A stretch of DNA of 64,000 nucleotides from Oscillospiraceae bacterium. Lineage in GTDB: Bacteria > Bacillota > Clostridia > Oscillospirales > Oscillospiraceae. The position numbers were made by a program, and so were the translations under genes. The stretch spans positions 1 to 64,000 of the forward strand of contig SVLD01000008.1 in assembly GCA_015068125.1 (NCBI GenBank), written 5' to 3'. Shown here piece after piece: positions 49,503-58,539 of this stretch; positions within the stretch are counted from its first letter, which is position 1, and every line of letters begins with the position of its first letter. Under the pieces are notes generated by a model. It did not search any database. It saw only the letters and a program-made list of their open reading frames with translations, and was not told the DNA's origin.

Positions 49503-51357
49503 GTGCCTGCTTTCCTTTGCCCTGATCGCGGTTCTCTTGGCGGGATGCGCCGTGCCGCCGGTGGTTGGCACGGAGCAATCTTCCTTGCGTACGGAGTTTG
49601 GCTCTGTTTCCACGGCAGCCTCTTCCGAGCCTACGGAGCATACACAGCCCACGGTAACAACGGAGCCCACGCAGCCCACAGAGCCGGAAAAACCCCCGTT
49701 TATCCCTCCTGCGGTGGAAGCCAAGGAGCCGGCGGATTCCGATATGGTCCGGGTGAAGGATTATATTCCCGATGTGGCGGTGGAGCTGAAGTATGCCACA
49801 GAGGATAATATCAGCGGCAAGGTCGTTTACGAATTTACCGAAGCCTACCTGCGTTACGGCACGGTGAAAAAGCTGGCTAGGGTGCAGGAGACTCTGAAAA
49901 CCCATGGCCTATCCCTGAAAATCTGGGATGCCTACCGCCCCGTTTACGGGCAGTATCGGCTGTGGGATGCCTGTCCGGATCCTACTTATGTTTCCAGGCC
50001 GGATGTGGGCGTCCGGGCCCACTGTCGGGGTCATGCGGCGGATATTACCTTGACGGATGCCGGTGGCAATGACCTGGAAATGCCTACGGGCTTTGACAAT
50101 TTTACCGCCCTGGCAGACCGGGATTATGCCGATTGCACCCCGGAAGCCGCGGAAAATGCCAAACTTTTGGAAGATATCATGCTTGCCAATGGCTTCTACG
50201 GTTACAGCAAGGAATGGTGGCACTATGTGGATTACGATGATTATCCTCTGGAAACTACCGTGGATCCGGCTGTCGTATCCCTTTGGTACGCAAGCTGCAA
50301 CCAAAGCATGTCCCTGCGCAAGGCACCGGACACTACCTCTGCATCTATTCGCAGTATCGGCAGGGGCGAAGTGATGACCCTCTTGGGGTGGGATGGGAAG
50401 TTTGCCTATGTGGACTATGCGGGCTACCGGGGCTATGTGCTGGCCAACTATATCCTGCCGGCAGAACAATGGACAAGTAAGCTGTCGGTGGTAAAAGCAA
50501 CCACATCTTACAGCTACGATACGCTGTGTACAGACATGGTAACGCTGTCCAAGCAATACCCGGAAAGCACCCGGCTGACCTATATCGGCGCCAGCGAAAA
50601 CGGCAGACAGATCCCGGTGTTGGTGGTTGGTAAGCCTGAATCCGAGAACCAGATTCTGCTCCAGGCCGGCATCCACGGCAGAGAGCATATGACCTGCTGG
50701 CTGCTGATGGCCATGACGGAGCTTTGGCTGGCAGAGGGTAGAGTAGATGCCTGGGACGTGTGCTTTCACATTCTGCCTATGACCAACCCTGATGGCGTGA
50801 CCATCTCCCAAGCGGGTAAGCTGCCTGCGGATTTGGAAGCGGTCTACGCCAATGACATTCAGAAAAAGTATACCAATCTAAGCAAGTCTGCCTATGCCGC
50901 CCAGTGGAAGGCTAACGCCAAGGGTGTGGACTTAAACCGGAACTTTGACATGGGCTGGAACGCCTACCAGGGAAGACCTGATCCCTCCAGTGAATGCTAC
51001 AAAGGCGAAGCGCCTTTCAGCGCTGCGGAAGCGAAGGCTCTGCGGGATTACACCCTGGCCTATGACCTTGATGCCACGGTGAGTTACCATGCCTCCGGCA
51101 GCATCCAGTATATTGGTGATCGCTCCCAGACCCTGGCAAGGGAAATCACCTTTGTCACGGGCTATGCCGCGCTGAGCGCCGCCCAGACCGATGCCGCGGG
51201 CTACCGGGATTGGGCAGAGGGTATTCTGAAAATTCCCTCCGTCACAGTGGAGATTGGCAGCTTTGCTGCTCCTCTTGCGGAAAGAGAACTGGAAAGTCTC
51301 CTGGCGAGAAATGCGGGTGTTCTGAAAGCACTGGCCAAGTGGGTCTTGATAAAGTAA
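49495..51357 (+). CDS. Lipoprotein: D-Ala-D-Ala dipeptidase, SH3 and M14 carboxypeptidase domains
   Basis: Signal and lipobox LLAGC (Cys 18 from this start), a Thr/Pro/Glu-rich linker, an M15D VanX-like domain (about 80-255; R148 in YRP, zinc H176 and D183, E240 and H243 in EWWHY), a bacterial SH3 domain (about 262-325) and an M14 carboxypeptidase (about 335-620; H394 and E397 in HGREH, NPDG, DLNRNFD, YHASG, VEIGSF). All key residues are present. Likely a cell-wall peptide hydrolase acting outside the membrane. Start is uncertain: 49462 and 49426 are in frame, none with a good ribosome site; 49495 overlaps the upstream stop by 8 bases. Confidence 0.88.
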   Translation: MTKCLLSFALIAVLLAGCAVPPVVGTEQSSLRTEFGSVSTAASSEPTEHTQPTVTTEPTQPTEPEKPPFIPPAVEAKEPADSDMVRVKDYIPDVAVELKYATEDNISGKVVYEFTEAYLRYGTVKKLARVQETLKTHGLSLKIWDAYRPVYGQYRLWDACPDPTYVSRPDVGVRAHCRGHAADITLTDAGGNDLEMPTGFDNFTALADRDYADCTPEAAENAKLLEDIMLANGFYGYSKEWWHYVDYDDYPLETTVDPAVVSLWYASCNQSMSLRKAPDTTSASIRSIGRGEVMTLLGWDGKFAYVDYAGYRGYVLANYILPAEQWTSKLSVVKATTSYSYDTLCTDMVTLSKQYPESTRLTYIGASENGRQIPVLVVGKPESENQILLQAGIHGREHMTCWLLMAMTELWLAEGRVDAWDVCFHILPMTNPDGVTISQAGKLPADLEAVYANDIQKKYTNLSKSAYAAQWKANAKGVDLNRNFDMGWNAYQGRPDPSSECYKGEAPFSAAEAKALRDYTLAYDLDATVSYHASGSIQYIGDRSQTLAREITFVTGYAALSAAQTDAAGYRDWAEGILKIPSVTVEIGSFAAPLAERELESLLARNAGVLKALAKWVLIK

Positions 51358-51387
51358 AAAACAGGGTACGAAAAGTACCCTGTTTTT
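51357..51387 (+). terminator. Terminator of the peptidase lipoprotein gene
   Basis: AAAAACAGGGTAC-GAAAA-GTACCCTGTTTTT. Confidence 0.85.
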
Positions 51388-51541
51388 ATATTGTCGAAAA
51401 CTCGTAATTTTCAAATTTCAGCCGGTCGCCCACATCAATACCGAAGGGCAGCAGGGCGATGGCAACCTCGGATACCACGCCGGTGTCGTCATACTTGACA
51501 AAGGCGTAATCTCCCCGAATGTCGATGACAGTGCAGAGCAT
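51386..51541 (-). CDS. Small DUF3006-like protein
   Basis: 51 residues (MLCTVIDIRGDYAFVKYDD, PFGIDVGDRLKFENYEF), resembling DUF3006 proteins. GGAGG stands 4 bases before the ATG at 51541. Longer reading frames upstream overlap the next gene and lack support. Function unknown. Confidence 0.65.
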   Translation of the reverse strand: MLCTVIDIRGDYAFVKYDDTGVVSEVAIALLPFGIDVGDRLKFENYEFSTI

Positions 51542-51552
51542 AAAGCCTCCTG

Positions 51553-52056
51553 TTATGGAACATTTCTGTAATTTTCGTAGGGGTCCATGGGGTTCATCAA
51601 AAAGGAGAGCAGAGTTCGCCGGCCATCCTCGCTGCCCTCGGTGCAGCATTCTGCAGCTGTGCTGATCAATGCGGTGACGGTAACCGCCGCCAGACCAATG
51701 CCAAGGGACAGCAGTAACGCACCGGAAGTCCAACGCTGCCGCACCAGCGTGCCAAATATCAAAGCAAGCTCAAAAAAGATCAGCAAAGGGAAGAATTGCA
51801 TGGGGCAGAGCAGTCCCCGGAAACGCCGAAAATGCACCTCGCAGCCCTCATCCGTCCGTTTAACATAGCCCATGGCGGCGTTCTTCTGGTTAGTGATCCG
51901 ACGGTTGTATTCCCAGCCAGAATGGTAGGTCACATAGAAGCAATTTCCGACAAAAAAGCCGGTAAATCGCTCTGCGCCAAATTGCAAATGACCTTCCATT
52001 TGCCCTTTCATGGCAGCTAAATAGGCACTTTTGGGAAGATTGGATTGAAAAATCAT
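51553..52056 (-). CDS. Two-helix membrane protein, unknown
   Basis: 167 residues. N-terminal soluble part, then two hydrophobic helices (about 86-103, FFPLLIFFELALIFGTL, and 112-133, ALLLSLGIGLAAVTVTALIS) and a short tail. AAAAGGAGG precedes the start. Eleven bases after it comes the DUF3006-like gene, probably co-transcribed. No family recognised. Confidence 0.75.
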   Translation of the reverse strand: MIFQSNLPKSAYLAAMKGQMEGHLQFGAERFTGFFVGNCFYVTYHSGWEYNRRITNQKNAAMGYVKRTDEGCEVHFRRFRGLLCPMQFFPLLIFFELALIFGTLVRQRWTSGALLLSLGIGLAAVTVTALISTAAECCTEGSEDGRRTLLSFLMNPMDPYENYRNVP

Positions 52057-52078
52057 ACAAAATCCTCCTTTTGAAAAA

Positions 52079-52102
52079 CCCGCCCCTGTTACCAGGGGCG
52101 GG
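52079..52102 (-). terminator. Terminator of nifJ
   Basis: CCCGCCCCTG-TTAC-CAGGGGCGGG with an A-run on the plus strand before it. Confidence 0.85.
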
Positions 52103-52116
52103 CGCTGTTTTGGAGA

Positions 52117-55100
52117 TTAGTCCTTGTACATCTCGACCAGCTTCTTCAGGTGCTCCCAACGCTCCTTGGCAGCTTCTTCGTTCTTCACGAACAGCTCCTT
52201 GGCGCGCTCGGGGAACTCGCGGGTCAGACGGCTGTAACGAGCCTCGTTCATCAGGAAGTCCTGATAACCATCCTTGGGATCCTTGCTGTCCAGCTGGAAC
52301 TTGCCGGTCTCCTTGGAGGGATCGAAGCGGAACAGGTTCCAGTAACCGCAGTCAACAGCCTTCTTCATCTCGGCCTGGCAGTTGGTCATGCCGCCCTTGA
52401 TGGAGTGCATTTCACAGGGAGCGTAGCCGATGATCAGGGAAGGACCGTTGTAAGCCTCAGCCTCGCAGATAGCCTTGATGGTCTGAGCCTGGTTAGCACC
52501 CATGGCGATCTGAGCGACGTAAACATAGCCGTAGCTCATAGCGATCTCAGCCAGGGACTTCTTCTTGGTCTCCTTACCGGAAGCAGCGAACTGAGCAACC
52601 TGGCCAATGTTGGAGGCCTTGGAAGCCTGACCGCCGGTGTTGGAGTAAACCTCGGTGTCGAAGACGAAGATGTTCACGTCCTTATTGGAGGCCAGAACAT
52701 GGTCAACACCGCCGAAGCCGATGTCGTATGCCCAGCCGTCGCCGCCGAAGATCCAGATGGACTTCTTGGACAGGTATTCCTTCTTGCTCAGGATGTCGGC
52801 CACGGTGTCGCAGCAGACATTGGCTTCCAGAGAGGCAATCAGAGCCTTGGTAGCTTCCTTGTTGGCTTCGCCATCATCGTAGGTCTCCAGCCACTTTGCG
52901 CAGGCGTCCTTGTGAGCCTCGCAGTCTGCCATGACAGTGCGGACCTTGTTTGCCAGGGACTCACGGATGACAGCCTGTGCGGTGTACATACCCAGGCCGT
53001 GCTCAGCGTTGTCCTCGAACAGGGAGTTAGCCCAGGCGGGGCCGTGGCCGTTTTCGTTGACGCAGTAGGGAGAGGTAGCAGCAGGACCGCCCCAGATGGA
53101 GGAACAGCCGGTGGCGTTGGAGATATACATCCGATCGCCGAACAGCTGGGTCACCAGACGGGCATAGCTGGTTTCAGCACAGCCGGCGCAGGAGCCGGAG
53201 AACTCCAGCAGGGGCTTCTTAAACTGAGAGCCCTTGACGGTGTTGTCCTGCATATCCTTCTTGTCGGAGACCTTGGAAACCAGGTGGTTCCAGATAACCT
53301 GCTCGCCCAGCTCCTGCTCCTGAGGAACCATGGTGATGGCCTTGGTGGGGCAGACGCCGACACAGACGCCGCAGCCCATGCAGTCCAGGGGAGAAACGCC
53401 CATGGTGTACTTGTAGACGCCCTTGCCCTTGCCGGCCTTCACATCAACCAGACGGGTGCCGGCGGGAACGGCGGCAGCCTCAGCCTCGGTCAGGGCGTAG
53501 GGACGGATGGTAGCGTGGGGGCAGACATAAGCACAGTTGTTGCACTGGATGCACTTTGCCTCGTCCCAGTGAGGAACGGTAACGGCAACGCCGCGCTTCT
53601 CATAAGCGGAAGCGCCCAGGGGGAACTGACCGTCGGCCAGACCGTCGAAAGCGGAAACAGGCAGGCTGTAGCCGTCCATCTTGCCCACGGGGGTCAGGAT
53701 GTTCTTAACAACGGAAACGGTGTCAGCGGGGCCTTCCAGATTCAGCTCAGGCTTGACGATCTCAGCGTTAGCCCATGCGGCAGGTACATCAACCTTCACA
53801 TAAGCGGAAGCGCCGGCGTCGATAGCGTTCCAGTTAGCAGCAACAACGTCCATACCCTTCTTGGCGTAGGACTTCTCAGCAGCATCCTTCATGTAGCCGA
53901 TGGCCTCCTCGCCGGGCATGACATTAGCCAGGGAGAAGAATGCGGACTGCAGGATGGTGTTGGTGCGCTTGCCCATGCCGACCTTGATGGCCAGGTCAAT
54001 CGCGTTGATCAGGTACAGCTGGATGTTGTTCTCAGCGATGTAACGCTTGGAAGCGCCATCCAGGTGATGCTCCAGCTCGTCCAGAGTCCACTGGCAGTTG
54101 ATCAGGAACACACCGCCGGGCTTGACGTCCTGAACGATCTTGAAGCCCTTGGTGATGTAGGAGGGGTTGTGGCAAGCCACGAAGTCAGCCTTGTTGATGT
54201 AGTAGGGGGACTTGATGGGCTTGTCGCCGAAGCGCAGGTGGGACACGGTGACGCCGCCGGTCTTCTTGGAGTCGTACTGGAAGTAAGCCTGTACGTACTT
54301 GCCGGTGTGGTCGCCGATGATCTTGATGGAGTTCTTGTTCGCACCGACAGTACCGTCGCCGCCCAGACCCCAGAACTTGCACTCGATGGTGCCTTCTGCG
54401 GCGGTGTTGGGGGAGACCTTCTCCTCCAGGCTCAGGTTGGTGACGTCGTCCACAATGCCGATGGTGAACTCGTGCTTGGGAGCGTCCTTAGCCAGCTCTT
54501 CGTAAACGGCGAAAACGGATGCGGGATGGGTGTCCTTGGAACCCAGACCGTAACGGCCGCCGATGACGGTGATGTCGTTCTTGCCGGCCTTGGCCAGGGT
54601 CATGACCACATCCTGGTACAGGGGCTCGCCCTGGGAGCCGGGCTCCTTGGTGCGGTCCAGAACAGCGATCTTCTTAACGGTGGCGGGGATAGCGGCCAGC
54701 AGATGCTCAGCGCTCCAGGGACGGAACAGGCGAACCTTCACCAGACCGACCTTCTCGCCGTTGGCATTCAGGTAGTCGATGACTTCCTCAGCCACGTCAC
54801 AGAAGGAGCCCATGCAGACGATGATGCGGTCAGCATCGCTTGCGCCGTAGTAGTTGAACAGCTTGTAGTCGGTGCCCAGCTTCTCGTTGACCTTGTTCAT
54901 GTACTTCTCGACCACTGCGGGCAGGGCGTTGTAGTACTTGTTGCAGGCCTCACGGTGCTGGAAGAAGATGTCGTCGTTCTCGTGAGAACCACGCATTGCG
55001 GGGCGCTCGGGGTTCAGGGAGTGCTTGCGGAACTCAGCCACAGCCTCCATGTTGGTCATTTCCTTCAGATCCTCGTAGTCCCAGATAGCGATCTTCTGGA

Positions 55101-55638
55101 TCTCATGGGAGGTACGGAAGCCATCGAAGAAATTGATGAAGGGAACGCGGCCTTCGATGGAAGCCAGGTGAGCGACAGCGCCCAGGTCCATAACTTCCTG
55201 CACATTGGTCTCGGCCAGCATGGCGAAACCGGTCTGACGGCAGGCGTAAACGTCGGAATGGTCACCGAAGATGTTCAGAGCCTGAGCAGCGACAGTACGG
55301 GCAGAAACATGGAACACGGAGGGGAGCAGCTCGCCGGCGATCTTGTACATGTTGGGGATCATCAGCAGCAGACCCTGGGATGCGGTGTAGGTGGTGGTCA
55401 GAGCACCGGCGGCCAGAGAGCCGTGAACGGTACCGGCAGCACCTGCTTCGGACTGCATCTCAACGACCTTGACAGTGTCGCCGAAGATGTTCTTGCGGCC
55501 GGCAGCGGACCACTGGTCCACATTGTCAGCCATGGGGCTGGACGGGGTAATGGGGTAGATGCCAGCTACTTCAGTAAATGCGTAGCTGACGTGGGCGGCA
55601 GCGGTGTTGCCGTCCATGGTCTTAAATTTTCTTGCCAA
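52117..55638 (-). CDS. nifJ: Pyruvate:ferredoxin (flavodoxin) oxidoreductase
   Basis: Oxidises pyruvate with CoA to acetyl-CoA and CO2, reducing ferredoxin. The 1173 residues are full length. IYPITPSSPMA opens the pyruvate domain, the two ferredoxin clusters are CIQCNNCAYVC and CMGCGVCVGVC, an outer cluster is in GSCAGCAETSY, and TPP sits at GDGWAYDIGFGG. Reading starts at a TTG: the product MARKFKTMDGNTAAAH is the usual NifJ start and GGAGG is 8 bases upstream, so the ATG at 55779 is not used. Main source of reduced ferredoxin for the hydrogenase. Confidence 0.96.
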   Translation of the reverse strand: MARKFKTMDGNTAAAHVSYAFTEVAGIYPITPSSPMADNVDQWSAAGRKNIFGDTVKVVEMQSEAGAAGTVHGSLAAGALTTTYTASQGLLLMIPNMYKIAGELLPSVFHVSARTVAAQALNIFGDHSDVYACRQTGFAMLAETNVQEVMDLGAVAHLASIEGRVPFINFFDGFRTSHEIQKIAIWDYEDLKEMTNMEAVAEFRKHSLNPERPAMRGSHENDDIFFQHREACNKYYNALPAVVEKYMNKVNEKLGTDYKLFNYYGASDADRIIVCMGSFCDVAEEVIDYLNANGEKVGLVKVRLFRPWSAEHLLAAIPATVKKIAVLDRTKEPGSQGEPLYQDVVMTLAKAGKNDITVIGGRYGLGSKDTHPASVFAVYEELAKDAPKHEFTIGIVDDVTNLSLEEKVSPNTAAEGTIECKFWGLGGDGTVGANKNSIKIIGDHTGKYVQAYFQYDSKKTGGVTVSHLRFGDKPIKSPYYINKADFVACHNPSYITKGFKIVQDVKPGGVFLINCQWTLDELEHHLDGASKRYIAENNIQLYLINAIDLAIKVGMGKRTNTILQSAFFSLANVMPGEEAIGYMKDAAEKSYAKKGMDVVAANWNAIDAGASAYVKVDVPAAWANAEIVKPELNLEGPADTVSVVKNILTPVGKMDGYSLPVSAFDGLADGQFPLGASAYEKRGVAVTVPHWDEAKCIQCNNCAYVCPHATIRPYALTEAEAAAVPAGTRLVDVKAGKGKGVYKYTMGVSPLDCMGCGVCVGVCPTKAITMVPQEQELGEQVIWNHLVSKVSDKKDMQDNTVKGSQFKKPLLEFSGSCAGCAETSYARLVTQLFGDRMYISNATGCSSIWGGPAATSPYCVNENGHGPAWANSLFEDNAEHGLGMYTAQAVIRESLANKVRTVMADCEAHKDACAKWLETYDDGEANKEATKALIASLEANVCCDTVADILSKKEYLSKKSIWIFGGDGWAYDIGFGGVDHVLASNKDVNIFVFDTEVYSNTGGQASKASNIGQVAQFAASGKETKKKSLAEIAMSYGYVYVAQIAMGANQAQTIKAICEAEAYNGPSLIIGYAPCEMHSIKGGMTNCQAEMKKAVDCGYWNLFRFDPSKETGKFQLDSKDPKDGYQDFLMNEARYSRLTREFPERAKELFVKNEEAAKERWEHLKKLVEMYKD

Positions 55639-55678
55639 AATGAAATACCTCCTAAAGTATTCAAATTTCGTCCCGTAT

Positions 55679-55707
55679 ATCATATCACTTCTAGCCTGGT
55701 TTGTAAA
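55679..55707 (-). promoter_or_regulatory. Promoter for nifJ
   Basis: Minus strand TTTACA (55702-55707), 17 bp, TATGAT (55679-55684). Confidence 0.7.
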
Positions 55708-55749
55708 GTCAAAAACTGCTGACTTTTGAGGAAAAATGTACATAAAAAT

Positions 55750-55773
55750 GCGCCCCGAAGACTTCGGGGCGCA
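55750..55773 (-). terminator. Terminator of the paralogous membrane-protein pair
   Basis: TGCGCCCCGAAG / complement, nearly continuous 11-base perfect stem. Confidence 0.75.
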
Positions 55774-55779
55774 GATCAA

Positions 55780-56283
55780 TTACTCCACAGTTGCCCGATA
55801 GGCTACCTTGAAAGAAGGATCGCTCTTGAGCTCTTCACGGATGTAAATGCTGGGGGACGGGAACAACTCCCACTTGCTGAGATCTTTGCGGAAGACCACA
55901 TACAGGAAAACGGAATCTTCGCCGGTGATAGTACTGTTTGCCACATAGCAGATATAGTAATAGTCATCTCCGTCTTTCTGCGTCAGTGAGAAATAGGGAG
56001 GATCGCCGTCTCCTGTGACCCAGGGTCGGATGTCGTATAAGTGATCAAAGTCATCGATGGTGAGCGTCAGCCGGTCTTCTTGAAGCAGATATTCTTTCCG
56101 GTTCCCCTTCAGGGTGATCGACACAGATCCCAACTCGTTACCGTCCATATCGGTTTTCAGCGTGTCCAGCGTGAGGTCGATGGGGGTGGTTTTTGGGATA
56201 AAATACAAGGCTGCCAAAATGAGCAGAACAATGGCAATCGCGCAGATGAGTATAATTTTTAACTTTGTCATAGAACTGTTCAC
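55780..56283 (-). CDS. Membrane-anchored protein, unknown (paralogue 1)
   Basis: 167 residues: N-terminal membrane helix (about 9-28, IILICAIAIVLLILAALYF), then an outside domain with DLTLDTLKTDMDGNELG. The neighbour at 56302 has DLTLDAVMLDAQGNELG in the same place after a similar helix, so the two are tandem paralogues. Start GTG 56283 or ATG 56271. Function unknown. Confidence 0.75.
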   Translation of the reverse strand: MNSSMTKLKIILICAIAIVLLILAALYFIPKTTPIDLTLDTLKTDMDGNELGSVSITLKGNRKEYLLQEDRLTLTIDDFDHLYDIRPWVTGDGDPPYFSLTQKDGDDYYYICYVANSTITGEDSVFLYVVFRKDLSKWELFPSPSIYIREELKSDPSFKVAYRATVE

Positions 56284-56301
56284 GCACCTTTCTTCAAATC
56301 G

Positions 56302-56832
56302 TCAAAAACCGGGGAGCACACCGCTGAAGTATTCCATGATCTCCTGGGTGGTGTAGTTGCCGCTGACCGAGGCTGCATAGTAGATGGAATCCTGTCCCGC
56401 TGCGTGACCCCAGATGGCAAAACGGTCCATTTCTTCTGTGAAATACATTTCCCAAAGCACCACATCATTCAGCACGCGGTCTCCGCCATAAAAGGAAATG
56501 CTCAGGTATTCTGTGCCAAACAAGTCCTTATCGAAACGCTGAATCACACTGTGTTTTCTGTCGTTGCCGGTAAGACTTACATAGTTCAAATCACCAAAGG
56601 GTTCGATCTGCAGCCGCATACGGGATTCCCGGAACAGATAGTCCAGTCTATACCCCTTCATGCGGATCTGCTCCGTGCCGAGCTCGTTGCCCTGGGCATC
56701 CAGCATTACCGCATCCAGTGTCAAATCCGCCCTGGTAGGCCAGGGGGTAAAGTAGAGCAGGGCTGCCACCAGCAAGCATACCACTGCACATTGAAAAATG
56801 ATGCTTAGGATTCGCTTTGTTTTTTGGCTCAT
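56302..56832 (-). CDS. Membrane-anchored protein, unknown (paralogue 2)
   Basis: 176 residues from the ATG at 56832, which has AAGGAGG before it; an ATG 102 bases upstream is in frame but lies over the promoter. N-terminal helix (about 12-30), then an outside domain sharing the LTLD...GNELG pattern with paralogue 1 and a WEMYFTEE region. Eighteen bases before paralogue 1, one operon. Confidence 0.75.
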   Translation of the reverse strand: MSQKTKRILSIIFQCAVVCLLVAALLYFTPWPTRADLTLDAVMLDAQGNELGTEQIRMKGYRLDYLFRESRMRLQIEPFGDLNYVSLTGNDRKHSVIQRFDKDLFGTEYLSISFYGGDRVLNDVVLWEMYFTEEMDRFAIWGHAAGQDSIYYAASVSGNYTTQEIMEYFSGVLPGF

Positions 56833-56878
56833 AGTATCATCCTCCTTGCAGAAAAAGTGTTTGTAAGGGGGCATAAAA

Positions 56879-56907
56879 ATTATATCACACATACGGCTTT
56901 GTGTCAA
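56879..56907 (-). promoter_or_regulatory. Promoter for the paralogue pair
   Basis: Minus strand TTGACA (56902-56907), 17 bp, TATAAT (56879-56884). Confidence 0.8.
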
Positions 56908-57010
56908 GAACAACATTCCGCCAACAAAAGACACATTCGAATGGAATTATACTTGTCTTTTTTCGAAAAATGCGTTACAATAATCGAAAACAGCGAAAAG
57001 GGGAGTAGGC

Positions 57011-58528
57011 ATGATCTGCAGTGTAAAAACCCTGGGCATCACTGGCATCCAAGGCTGCGGCGTTGTGGCGGAATGCTACATATCCAATGGCCTGCCGGGC
57101 TTTGATATCGTAGGTCTGCCGGATGCGGCGGTGAAGGAAGCCCGGGAGCGCGTCCGTGCCGCTGCGAAGAATTCCGGTCTGACCTTTCCCACCAGCCGGA
57201 TCACAGTCAATCTTGCTCCGGCCAATGTAAAAAAGGCTGGCACCCATTATGACCTGCCCATCTTGCTGAGCATCATGGCCGCCGCCGGCGGTGTCCGCAA
57301 GCCCCGATCCACCTCGGCGTTCATCGGCGAGGTCAGCCTGGACGGACAGCTTCGCCCGGTTTCCGGTGTGCTGCCCATGGCGCTGGCAGCCAAAAGGGAA
57401 GGCATCCAGGCGCTTTTTGTCCCTGCGGAGAACGCGGCGGAGGCAACCCTTGCCCGTGGCCCTGCGGTCTATGGCATTCGCAATATCCGGGAACTGGTGG
57501 CAGGTCTCAACGGCGAAACTGTGCTTACGGAAGAACCCCTGTGGCTGCCCACACCCACTTCCGTCCAGGAACCGGATTTCAAGGATGTCCTGGGACAGGA
57601 GAATGTAAAGCGTGCCTTGGAGGTAGCGGCTGCCGGCAGTCACAATGTGCTGCTCATCGGCCCTCCCGGCTCCGGCAAGAGTATGCTCAGCAAGCGTCTG
57701 CCCTCGATTTTGCCCACCATGAGCTGGGAAGAATCCCTGGAAGTCAGCCAGATCTATTCCGTTATGGGCCTGCTGACCAATAAAGAGCCTCTGGTTACCC
57801 GGCGGCCCTTCCGTTCGCCCCATCATACCATCTCCAATGCCGGCCTGGCCGGTGGCGGAAGCAATCCCAAGCCCGGCGAGATCTCTATGGCCCACAAGGG
57901 CGTGCTGTTCCTGGACGAGCTTCCGGAGTTTCGGAAGGACACCCTGGACATGATGCGCCAGCCCCTGGAGGATGGCCAAGTCACCATTTCCCGTGTCATT
58001 GGCGCGGTAACATATCCTGCGGAATTTATGCTGGTCTGCGCCATGAATCCCTGCAAATGCGGCTGGTACGGCGACCCCTCGGGCAGATGTACCTGCTCCG
58101 AGCAGGCGGTGCTGAATTACCGCAGCCGTATTTCCGGCCCGCTGCTGGACAGAATTGATATTGTGGTGGAAGTTCCGGCGGTGCATTTTGAGGACTTGCG
58201 GGCCAGAGCCGAAGCCGAGCCTTCGTCGGCGGTAAAGCAACGGGTGGACGATGCCCGGAAGCGGCAGCACGAGCGCTTCGGAAATGATGGCAATATGTGC
58301 AACGCCCGGATGGGCCCGGATCAGATGCGCGCATTTTGCCAGCTTGACGAGGCCTCCGCGGAGCTGATGAAGCAGGCCTTTGATGCCATGGGCTTAACTG
58401 CCCGGAGCTATGACCGCATTCTGAAGGTGGCCCGAACGGTGGCGGATCTGGACGGCAGTGAGAATATTCAGCCCCAGCATATCGCCGAGGCGATCCAGTA
58501 CCGGGCTGTGAATTTAGGAAATCGATAA
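57011..58528 (+). CDS. YifB/ComM-type Mg-chelatase-like AAA ATPase
   Basis: 505 residues. N-terminal Lon-protease-like fold (1-170; GLPGFDIVGLPDAAVKE), AAA domain with GPPGSGKSML (Walker A), FLDELPEF (Walker B) and a C-terminal Mg-chelatase-like part (NYRSRISGPLLDRIDI). ComM is a DNA branch-migration helicase used in natural transformation; the gene is widespread in non-competent bacteria as well. AAAAGGGGAG precedes the ATG. Confidence 0.94.
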   Translation: MICSVKTLGITGIQGCGVVAECYISNGLPGFDIVGLPDAAVKEARERVRAAAKNSGLTFPTSRITVNLAPANVKKAGTHYDLPILLSIMAAAGGVRKPRSTSAFIGEVSLDGQLRPVSGVLPMALAAKREGIQALFVPAENAAEATLARGPAVYGIRNIRELVAGLNGETVLTEEPLWLPTPTSVQEPDFKDVLGQENVKRALEVAAAGSHNVLLIGPPGSGKSMLSKRLPSILPTMSWEESLEVSQIYSVMGLLTNKEPLVTRRPFRSPHHTISNAGLAGGGSNPKPGEISMAHKGVLFLDELPEFRKDTLDMMRQPLEDGQVTISRVIGAVTYPAEFMLVCAMNPCKCGWYGDPSGRCTCSEQAVLNYRSRISGPLLDRIDIVVEVPAVHFEDLRARAEAEPSSAVKQRVDDARKRQHERFGNDGNMCNARMGPDQMRAFCQLDEASAELMKQAFDAMGLTARSYDRILKVARTVADLDGSENIQPQHIAEAIQYRAVNLGNR

Positions 58529-58539
58529 GGTGAGGAAAT

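Noticed and set aside
49495-51357. Vancomycin resistance (VanX) gene
   Set aside because: The domain is VanX-like but sits on a lipoprotein with other wall-hydrolase domains, and no vanH or vanA-type ligase or regulator is nearby.
52150-55722. 1190-residue open frame on the plus strand opposite nifJ
   Set aside because: Same cause; repetitive Gly/Val/Leu composition and no recognisable domain, while the minus strand encodes full-length pyruvate:ferredoxin oxidoreductase.
55639-55779. N-terminal extension of nifJ to an ATG
   Set aside because: It covers the promoter and GGAGG; the TTG start gives the conserved NifJ N terminus.
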